From positions 1 through 5,370 of the forward strand of contig JAFDCW010000375.1 in the NCBI GenBank assembly GCA_019312705.1: a stretch of 5,370 nucleotides of DNA. The letters run 5' to 3'. The first letter of the stretch is position 1, and each line of letters opens with the position of its first letter. Below are positions 1 to 5,370 of this stretch, piece after piece. Origin of the DNA: Deltaproteobacteria bacterium (lineage in GTDB: Bacteria; Myxococcota; Polyangia; Polyangiales; B10-G4). Both the position numbers and the translations under genes were made by a program. Under the pieces are notes generated by a model. That model was not told the origin of the DNA, ran no database searches, and worked only from the letters and a program-made list of their open reading frames with translations.

Positions 1-156
1 TGCGGCCGTCTTCGAAGATGGAGAAGCCGTGGCGGCGGATCGTCTTCCGGGCCCAGGAAGAGGGGCTCTACCAGCTGCTGCCCTACAACGTGATCCGTCA
101 GGAGCTGCAGACGCCGATCCGCTGCCACGGCTTCTCCATCTTCGAAGACGGCCGCA
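1..156. repeat. Inverted repeat at the left edge (arms 1-42 and 115-156)
   Basis: Bases 1-42 are the reverse complement of 115-156 with a single mismatch (34 versus 123); 1-33 against 124-156 is perfect. The right arm encodes the conserved family segment IRCHGFSIFEDGR of the ATPase, so it is the original. The left arm reads the same DNA backwards and encodes nothing family-like (MEKPWRR). This is the pattern of a fold-back chimera formed during amplification, library preparation or assembly at a contig end. A template-switch mutation is the biological alternative. Confidence 0.93.
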
Positions 157-3100
157 TGATCGTCTTCCGGGCCCAGGAAGAGGCGAGCCGGGTTCACCCG
201 ATTCAGATCTGGGCGACGCCCTTCACCAGTGCCCAGTACGCAGCCGAGGCCCCCACCGACGGCTCCTTCCTCGCCAAGGTAGGCAACGCCGAACTGGTCC
301 GGGGCGTGCGCGACTGCTTCACCGTGCGGCGCCTCATTCAGGCCGCCGAGCCCGGGCGTCAGACCTACGAGGACATCATCCGGACCGTCACCCGGACCCT
401 CGACGCCTACTATTGGCTCGACAGCGAAGAGGTGGGCCTGAAGCCCGCCCTCGCCGAGCTCGGCGCCACGGCAGAGCTCATCGTCGACGAGTTCGAAAAA
501 GTCCTCGCGATGAAGAAGCGCGCCGCCGAGGAGCTCGGCAAAGCGCAGGACCAGCAAGAGGAGCTGGTCGGCGGGCTGCGCGACGAAGAACTCTCCTCGG
601 TCAGCGCCTTCATGAAAGCGCTCACGGCCCTGCGTCATCAGCGCGGCCACCTGATCAGCCTCAAGGACACCCGCTACATCGACGTCGGTGCCCTCGATGG
701 CCTCGAGGCGGACGTCATCGGTCACTTCGATCGCATCAGCACGCTGTGCACCGACTTCCTCCTCGGAGACGACGCCCTCTTGCCGATCACCGGCGAGCTC
801 GACCGCATCCTCGGCGGCGTTGATGGCTGCAAAACGGTCGCCGAGATCAAGCCCCTCGTCGAACGCCTCGACGAGACCGGCGAGGGCCTCGACGTGATCA
901 GCGAGATCGTCCAGGGCCTCGAGGTAGAAGACGCGACCGCGCGGACCCGCATCCTCGAGGGCATCTCCGAGGTGTTCAGCCACATCAACCGCGTGCGCGC
1001 GACGGTGATGGCCCACCGGAAGGAGCTGCTCGGCCAGGAGGGACGCGCCGAGTTCGCGGCTCAGTTCAAGCTCCTCGGACAGTCCGTAGGCTCGGGCCTC
1101 GCCCTCGCCGACTCCCCCGAGAAGTGCGACGAGCAGCTCTCACGCCTGATGATCCAGCTCGAGGAACTCGAAGCGCGCTTTGGCGAGCTCGACGAGTTCC
1201 TCGGGGAGATCGCGCAGAAGCGCGAAGAGATCTACGACGCCTTCAGCGCGAAGAAGCAGTCCCTAGTCGACGCGCGGCAACGCCGGGCCGGCAACCTGAT
1301 GTCCTCGGCGGAGCGAATTCTCGGGGGCGTCGGCCGCCGCGCCAAGGGCATGGATGAGCAGGACGAGCTCAACGCCTACTTCGCGTCGGACCCGATGATC
1401 ATGAAGCTGCGGCAGATCGCCGACCAGCTCAGGGACCTAGGCGACGCGGTGAAGGCCGACGACGTCGACGCGCGCCTCAAGGCGGCGCGCCAGGACGCTC
1501 TCCGCGGCATGCGGGACAAGGCCGACCTCTACGAAGAGGGCGACCTCATCAAGCTCGGCAAACACCGCTTCAGCTACAATACCCAGCCCCTCGAACTCTC
1601 GATGGTGCCCCGGGGCGAGGGCATGGCCCTGCATTTGAGCGGCACTGACTTCTACGATGAGGTCACCGACGAGGACTTCGTCGCGACTCGGGAGTTTTGG
1701 TCGCAGCAGTTCGTGTCGGAGACCGCCGAGGTCTATCGAGGCGAATACCTCGCGGCCTGTATCCTCTTCGACGCCGAGAAAGGCGACAACGGGCTCTCGA
1801 TCGCCGCCCTCCACGACCGGGAACGAGACGAAGAGGGCCTGCTGGGGATCGTCCGTGAGGTCGCCAGCGCTCGCTACGACGAGGGCTACGACCGCGGCGT
1901 GCACGACGCCGACGCCGCCCTCTTGCTCGAGAAGCTGCTCGCGCTCCGCGACTCGGCGGGGCTCTTGCGCTTCCCGGCGACGCCCCGGGCCCTCGCTTGC
2001 CTCTTCTGGGCCCGCCTCGCCGACGCCGCCGAAAAAGAGGAACTGCACCGCCGGGCGATGAGCCTCGGACGCCTCCGGGCGAGCTTTGGCCCCGTCGGCG
2101 CGCTCACGGAGCTCACCGACGACCTGACTGCGAAGATCACAGACTTCGCCCAGCGCCACGGCATCCCCCACAGCGAAGGCGAAGGGCGCCTCGCCGGGCG
2201 ATACCTCGCCGAAGAACTGACTGCCGACCACCCCCGCTTCACGACGAGCGCCGAGGCCCACAAGCTCAAAGAAGCGCTCTACCGTGAGCTCGACGTCGCC
2301 GGGACGCGCCGCGCCTTCGACGAAGACCTCCGGACCCTCGCCGACGCGCCCCGGGCCCAGGCGGCGGTGGCCATCTCGTGGGTGCGCACCTTCGTCGACC
2401 GCAGCGACAAGGAGGAGCTTACGGCGCTCTCCCACGCGGCGGTGGAGGCGGGCGTCTTGATGCTCACCGAGGGCCTCGAACGGGACGTGAGCCAGGCCCT
2501 CACGCACGTCGAGGTCCCCGGGCTCTTGGGACAGCACTCCCGAATCGCGGGCCGCAAGATGGAGCTGCGCCTCGACGAGTTCCTCAACCGGCTCAGCGAT
2601 TTCGTGCACCGGCGGGTTCCCGGCTTCCACGCCTATCGCGAGCAGCGCCACGCCCTCCTCGAGCGCGAACGACGGCGCCTGCGCCTCGACGAGTACAAGC
2701 CGCGGGTGATGACTTCGTTCGTGCGCAACAAGCTCATCAACGACGTCTACCTGCCCATGATCGGCGACAACCTCGCCAAGCAGCTCGGCGCCGCCGGCGA
2801 CGACAAGCGCACCGACCTGATGGGTTTGCTGCTGCTCATCTCGCCGCCTGGCTACGGCAAGACGACGCTCATGGAGTACATCGCCAACCGCCTGGGCATG
2901 GTCTTCATGAAGGTCAACGGCCCGAGCCTGGGCCACGGGGTCGTGAGCCTCGACCCGTCGGAGGCGCCCAACGCCACCGCCCGGCAAGAGGTCGAGAAGA
3001 TCAACCTCTCCTTCGAGATGGCGAACAACGTGATGCTCTATCTGGACGACATCCAGCATACGCATCCGGAGCTCTTACAGAAGTTCATCTCGCTCTGCGA

Positions 3101-4388
3101 TGGCCAGCGCCGTATCGAAGGCGTCTACCAGGGCAATACGCGCACCTACGACATGCGCGGCAAGAAGTTCTGCGTGGTGATGGCGGGCAACCCCTATACG
3201 GAAAGCGGGGACAAGTTCCAGATCCCCGACATGCTCGCGAACCGCGCCGACACCTACAATCTAGGCGACGTGCTCAGCGGCAAAGACGACGTCTTTGCCC
3301 TCTCCTACATCGAGAACTCGCTGACCTCGAACCCGGTCCTGGCCCCCCTCGCCTCCCGGGACCAGTCCGACTTCTACAAGATCGTGCGCATCGCTCAGGG
3401 CGAAGATGTGCCGACGACGGACCTCTCCTATGGCTACGCCGCCGCAGAGCTCCAGGAGATGACCTCGGTCTTCAAGAAGCTCTTCACCGCCCGCGACGTG
3501 CTCCTGATGGTGAACGCCCAGTACATCGAGAGCGCCTCCCAGGAAGAGGCGTACCGAACCGAGCCGGCGTTCAAGCTCCAGGGCAGCTACCGAAACATGA
3601 ACAAGCTCTCCGAGAAGATCGTCTCGGCGATGAACGACGTGGAGGTCGAGGCGCTCATCGACGACCACTATATGGGCGAGTCGCAGACGCTCACCACCGG
3701 GGCCGAGCAGAACCTGCTCAAGCTCGCGGAGATGCGCGGCCGGATGAGCGACGAGCAGCAGGCTCGTTGGGTGAACATCAAGCGGGAGTTCGGTCGCCTC
3801 AAGAGCCAGGGCGGCGGCGACGACGACCCGGTCACCCGGCTGACCGGCACCCTCGGCGGCCTCGGGCGAGAGCTCGAGGGCATTCGGGATACGCTGCTTA
3901 CAGCCGCGGACCGGGCGTCAGAACACGCGGATGCGCGAGCTGCGGCGGACGCCGAGGCGAGGCAGGCTGCCCAAGCCCGGCAGACGGCCGATGCCAAGCG
4001 GGCCGACGACGCCGCGCGGGCGGCAGCTTCTCGCGCCGCGGCCGCGGACGCCGGGGCGTCGAGTGGCAACGTGATCGTGGCGGCCCTCGGCCCCCAGCTC
4101 ACGGAGCTTCAGGCCGCCCTCGAGCGCCTCGCGAACCCGAAGATCGAGGTCACCGTCGAGGCGCCGGCGCTGGCCCCCGCCATTGGCGGCGCGGCGGCCT
4201 CGGCGCCCGGGGTCCATGAGGCCACCCTCGCCCGGCAGGTCGAGATCATGCGCACGACGCTCCTGCCCCTAGTGGCGTCGACCAACCAGAACCTCGACGA
4301 CGCCAAGGGTTTGCACGACCACATCATTCAGCTGCTCGACCTGGTTCGGCGCATGGATGCCAAGTTGCGCGAGCGCTACGACGTATAG
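3..4388 (+). CDS. Large AAA+ ATPase of the 'DNA repair ATPase' (DUF3686-type) family, 5'-truncated
   Basis: The frame is open to the left edge; residue numbers count the ATG at 18 as 1. I recognise the family from the conserved strings LLPYN (20-24), IFEDGR (41-46), NAELVRG (90-96), IKLGKHRFSYNTQPLEL (about 511-527) and, just C-terminal to the ATPase core, GSYRNMNK (1189-1196). The AAA+ core has Walker A SPPGYGKTT (942-950, K948), Walker B VMLYLDD (1005-1011, second acidic residue Asp rather than the usual Glu), a sensor-1-like Asn in AGNPYTESGD (N1058) and a candidate arginine finger in MLANRAD (R1076). Helical, charged stretches (about 150-200 and 375-425) look like coiled coil. An Ala-rich charged tract (about 1298-1350) links the core to a helical C-terminal tail. 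No signal peptide or membrane segment is visible. By recall, full members run about 1,600-1,800 residues, so roughly 200-350 N-terminal residues are missing. The ATG at 18 lies in an inverted copy of nearby sequence and is not a real start. ATP hydrolysis is well supported. A DNA repair role rests only on the family name, and I recall relatives beside flotillin or PspA genes, which could mean envelope stress instead. Confidence 0.9.
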   Translation, partial: RPSSKMEKPWRRIVFRAQEEGLYQLLPYNVIRQELQTPIRCHGFSIFEDGRMIVFRAQEEASRVHPIQIWATPFTSAQYAAEAPTDGSFLAKVGNAELVRGVRDCFTVRRLIQAAEPGRQTYEDIIRTVTRTLDAYYWLDSEEVGLKPALAELGATAELIVDEFEKVLAMKKRAAEELGKAQDQQEELVGGLRDEELSSVSAFMKALTALRHQRGHLISLKDTRYIDVGALDGLEADVIGHFDRISTLCTDFLLGDDALLPITGELDRILGGVDGCKTVAEIKPLVERLDETGEGLDVISEIVQGLEVEDATARTRILEGISEVFSHINRVRATVMAHRKELLGQEGRAEFAAQFKLLGQSVGSGLALADSPEKCDEQLSRLMIQLEELEARFGELDEFLGEIAQKREEIYDAFSAKKQSLVDARQRRAGNLMSSAERILGGVGRRAKGMDEQDELNAYFASDPMIMKLRQIADQLRDLGDAVKADDVDARLKAARQDALRGMRDKADLYEEGDLIKLGKHRFSYNTQPLELSMVPRGEGMALHLSGTDFYDEVTDEDFVATREFWSQQFVSETAEVYRGEYLAACILFDAEKGDNGLSIAALHDRERDEEGLLGIVREVASARYDEGYDRGVHDADAALLLEKLLALRDSAGLLRFPATPRALACLFWARLADAAEKEELHRRAMSLGRLRASFGPVGALTELTDDLTAKITDFAQRHGIPHSEGEGRLAGRYLAEELTADHPRFTTSAEAHKLKEALYRELDVAGTRRAFDEDLRTLADAPRAQAAVAISWVRTFVDRSDKEELTALSHAAVEAGVLMLTEGLERDVSQALTHVEVPGLLGQHSRIAGRKMELRLDEFLNRLSDFVHRRVPGFHAYREQRHALLERERRRLRLDEYKPRVMTSFVRNKLINDVYLPMIGDNLAKQLGAAGDDKRTDLMGLLLLISPPGYGKTTLMEYIANRLGMVFMKVNGPSLGHGVVSLDPSEAPNATARQEVEKINLSFEMANNVMLYLDDIQHTHPELLQKFISLCDGQRRIEGVYQGNTRTYDMRGKKFCVVMAGNPYTESGDKFQIPDMLANRADTYNLGDVLSGKDDVFALSYIENSLTSNPVLAPLASRDQSDFYKIVRIAQGEDVPTTDLSYGYAAAELQEMTSVFKKLFTARDVLLMVNAQYIESASQEEAYRTEPAFKLQGSYRNMNKLSEKIVSAMNDVEVEALIDDHYMGESQTLTTGAEQNLLKLAEMRGRMSDEQQARWVNIKREFGRLKSQGGGDDDPVTRLTGTLGGLGRELEGIRDTLLTAADRASEHADARAAADAEARQAAQARQTADAKRADDAARAAASRAAAADAGASSGNVIVAALGPQLTELQAALERLANPKIEVTVEAPALAPAIGGAAASAPGVHEATLARQVEIMRTTLLPLVASTNQNLDDAKGLHDHIIQLLDLVRRMDAKLRERYDV
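38..183. repeat. 26-bp exact direct repeat (38-63 and 158-183) within the ATPase gene
   Basis: Bases 38-63 and 158-183 are identical, 120 bp apart and in the same reading frame, encoding IVFRAQEE twice (residues 8-15 and 48-55). In the family, the position before LLPYN and the position after FEDGR both carry a similar VF-x-(R/H) strand, so protein-level similarity is expected. Exact identity at synonymous sites is not. The first five bases (GATCG, 38-42) are also the end of the inverted-repeat arm, so they are the probable chimera junction. Confidence 0.9.
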
Positions 4389-4392
4389 CCCT

Positions 4393-4986
4393 GTGGCCCG
4401 TCGTCCCACGCCGCGCCCCCCGACCCGCGAGCGCCTGATGAAGTCCGCGGTCGCACACCTCAAGCGCCACGGGACGACCAGCAGAGGGCTCACCGACGTC
4501 CTGACGCGAAAGGTGAAGCGGCAAGTCGCCGAAAGCGCCGCCGAAAACGAAGATGCGAACGCGGCCGCCTTGGAAGAGGCCCTCGGGTGGGTCACCGACG
4601 TCGTCGCGGCTCTCGAAGCCGAGGGCTCTCTCAACGACAGGCTCTTTGCAGAGCTGCTCGCGCGCTCCCTGCACCGTTCAGGAAGGAGCCGCCGCCTCAT
4701 TCAATCCCGCCTCGCCCAGAAGCGAGTATCGCGGGAGGACGCGGACCACGCCATCGCCCTGCTCGGCGACGAGAGCGACGACATCGATGGTGACGCCGCC
4801 ACCGAGTTCGCGAGGAAGCGTCGCTTCGGCGCGTTTCGGCGACCAGACATCGAGCTCGACGACGCACGGCGGCGCAAAGAGCTCGGCGCCTTCGCCCGCG
4901 CTGGGTTCAGCTTCGACCTCGCCCAGAGGATGGTTGAAGCCGAGGCGTCAAGCGACTCGAGCAATGGTGGCGGCATCGACGACTGA
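4393..4986 (+). CDS. recX: RecX-like regulatory protein (RecA modulator)
   Basis: This 197-residue protein matches the RecX family, small all-helical proteins built from tandem three-helix repeats that bind the RecA filament and modulate recombination and SOS signalling. Repeat 1 is weak (about 14-50, LMKSAVAHLKRHGTTSRGL). Repeat 2 is clearest (about 58-125), with the hallmark NDRLFAE (81-87), R91, then SGRSRRLIQSRLAQKRVS (96-113), which matches the family pattern G-x-S-x3-I-x3-L-x2-K. Repeat 3 (about 134-185) has ARKRRFG (140-146) and a closing GFSFDLAQRMV. A basic, Pro-rich N terminus and an acidic, Ser/Gly-rich tail flank the core. I chose GTG 4393 because it gives the basic ARRPTPRPP start common in this family and lies 4 nt after the ATPase stop. 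An ATG at 4357 in the same frame would overlap the ATPase by 32 nt and add 12 unconvincing residues; ATG 4438 would cut into repeat 1. No strong Shine-Dalgarno precedes 4393, which fits translational coupling. It is longer than many RecX proteins of about 150 residues. recA is not in the window. Confidence 0.83.
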   Translation: MARRPTPRPPTRERLMKSAVAHLKRHGTTSRGLTDVLTRKVKRQVAESAAENEDANAAALEEALGWVTDVVAALEAEGSLNDRLFAELLARSLHRSGRSRRLIQSRLAQKRVSREDADHAIALLGDESDDIDGDAATEFARKRRFGAFRRPDIELDDARRRKELGAFARAGFSFDLAQRMVEAEASSDSSNGGGIDD

Positions 4987-5116
4987 GTCACGCGGAAAAT
5001 CCCCGATGAGGATGAGCAGTGAACGTCTCGCCGCTCATGCTCACCGCCAAGGCCGACAATTTGATCGGCGACGCCGGGCGATAGGTCGAGGGGCTCGGCA
5101 CTTCGCCGGCCCCGCC
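4987..5116. other. Convergent intergenic region with weak hairpins
   Basis: This stretch separates the stop of recX from the stop of the convergent HNH gene. Weak potential stems are 5052-5056 with 5065-5069 (GCCGA/TCGGC, 8-nt loop), 5013-5018 with 5038-5043 (TGAGCA/TGCTCA) and 5073-5077 with 5106-5110 (GCCGG/CCGGC). None is followed by a run of T on either strand, so none qualifies as a clear intrinsic terminator. Some transcript termination is expected between convergent genes and may use Rho or these short stems. Confidence 0.35.
5019..5084 (+). CDS. Doubtful 21-codon ORF downstream of recX
   Basis: A GTG at 5019 opens a 21-codon frame (VNVSPLMLTAKADNLIGDAGR) ending at TAG 5082-5084. A GAGGA at 5008-5012 lies 6 nt upstream, a better ribosome-binding site than the one recX has. 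The peptide has no recognisable motif, and a frame this short is expected by chance in GC-rich DNA. It may be a decayed gene remnant or nothing at all. Confidence 0.12.
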   Translation: MNVSPLMLTAKADNLIGDAGR

Positions 5117-5370
5117 TCACCCCGCCAGCCGCTCGCGCCCCTCCACCACGATCACCGGCGCCTGCCCCCGTCGCCCCAACTCCCACCGCCGCTCCGCCTT
5201 CTCGCCGCCCCGCACCTTGAGCCGCCCTCCGTGCTCGCCCTCGAGGTGACACCAAGCGCAAACGCTCAGCACATTGCCCCCCTCATCGCCGCCGCCCGCC
5301 GACCGGTACTTCACATGATGCAGCGTCACGTCCCGGCGCCTGCACACCGGACACGCGCAGCGGTACCCAT
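5117..5370 (-). CDS. HNH endonuclease-type protein, C-terminal end only
   Basis: The minus-strand frame is open at the right edge and ends at a TGA at 5117-5119, leaving 83 visible residues. These hold a recognisable HNH (beta-beta-alpha metal) nuclease fold: a zinc-ribbon half CPVC, then VTLHHVKYRSAGGGDEGGN with the His pair (17-18 of the visible part) and the central Asn (32), then SVCAWCHLEGEHGG with the second Cys pair (37 and 40) and the closing His (41, possibly 46). An extra Cys two residues before CPVC gives CACPVC. The remaining 35 residues form a basic tail ending in a short hydrophobic strand, APVIVVEG. Family members cut or nick DNA with one divalent metal. The tail resembles a multi-copy class I recall from Myxococcota that has a long helical N-terminal region; that part would lie beyond the edge. 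The GTG at 5347 is not a credible start because it falls inside the zinc-binding Cys cluster. All expected HNH ligands are present, so the visible domain looks intact. The gene converges on recX. Confidence 0.8.
   Translation of the reverse strand, partial: GYRCACPVCRRRDVTLHHVKYRSAGGGDEGGNVLSVCAWCHLEGEHGGRLKVRGGEKAERRWELGRRGQAPVIVVEGRERLAG

Noticed and set aside
18..20. ATG at 18 as the start of the ATPase
   Set aside because: It falls in the inverted copy of 115-156, has no credible ribosome-binding site, the frame is open to the edge, and the family has a long N-terminal region before this point.
1186..2588. Repeated CTCGACGAGTTCCTC at about 1188-1204 and 2571-2585
   Set aside because: Both copies encode an LDEFL helix segment in the same gene with biased codons. 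Short matches like this are expected from codon preference.
1437..3065. Long minus-strand open frame (542 codons) antisense to the ATPase gene
   Set aside because: It lies wholly inside the ATPase coding sequence. Its composition (rich in Val, Glu, Ala and Gly with no domain) is the normal antisense shadow of a GC-rich gene.
2378..4219. Long plus-strand open frame (613 codons) overlapping the ATPase in another frame
   Set aside because: The translation is a low-complexity Arg/Pro/Gly/Ala string spanning the conserved AAA+ core, typical of a +1 or +2 shadow frame in high-GC DNA.
4357..4392. Upstream ATG start for recX
   Set aside because: It would overlap the ATPase end by 32 nt and add residues unlike the family. 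The GTG at 4393 gives a typical basic N terminus immediately after the stop.
5052..5069. Intrinsic terminator after recX
   Set aside because: The stem is only 5 bp and no T-run follows on either strand.
4701..5261. Minus-strand open frame (186 codons) across the recX end and the HNH end
   Set aside because: It overlaps two recognisable genes in a different frame, is rich in Ser, Arg and Gly, and shows no domain.

Overview
The window is GC-rich bacterial DNA with a strong preference for G or C at third codon positions. It is packed with coding sequence, in a plus-strand pair followed by a convergent minus-strand gene. The RecX-like protein has an 'ARKRRFGAF' block, and the terminal HNH protein has an 'LHHVKYRSAGGG ... 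CAWCHLEGEHGG' pattern. Both resemble proteins I associate with Myxococcota (the former Deltaproteobacteria). That taxonomic guess comes from memory of protein families; there is no marker gene here. Both ends cut through genes, so this looks like a short contig or an internal slice.

Layout. (1) From the left edge to 4388 (+) runs the C-terminal ~1,450 residues of a very large AAA+ ATPase. It belongs to the family usually annotated 'DNA repair ATPase' or DUF3686-type AAA ATPase. The true start lies upstream of the window. The ATG at 18 is not a credible start, because it sits in ~37 bases that are a reverse-complement copy of sequence about 115 bp further in. (2) Four bases after its stop, a GTG at 4393 opens a 197-residue RecX-like protein (to 4986, +), probably translationally coupled to the ATPase. 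(3) 4987-5116 is a ~130-bp convergent intergenic stretch with only weak hairpins and one doubtful 21-codon ORF. (4) 5117 to the right edge (-) is the C-terminal end of an HNH endonuclease-type protein, with its start beyond the window.

How the genes may work together. The ATPase and recX are co-directional and almost touch, so they are probably co-transcribed. RecX proteins bind RecA and modulate its filaments. That linkage fits the 'DNA repair' label of the ATPase family, but the label itself is not demonstrated by anything visible here. The HNH gene is convergent and probably independent.

I see no CRISPR array, tRNA, rRNA, insertion sequence or clear intrinsic terminator. The most unusual signal is the inverted plus direct repeat structure in the first 183 bases. 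It is best explained as a fold-back chimera at a contig end, or less likely a template-switch mutation. I do not see a convincing undescribed system in the window.
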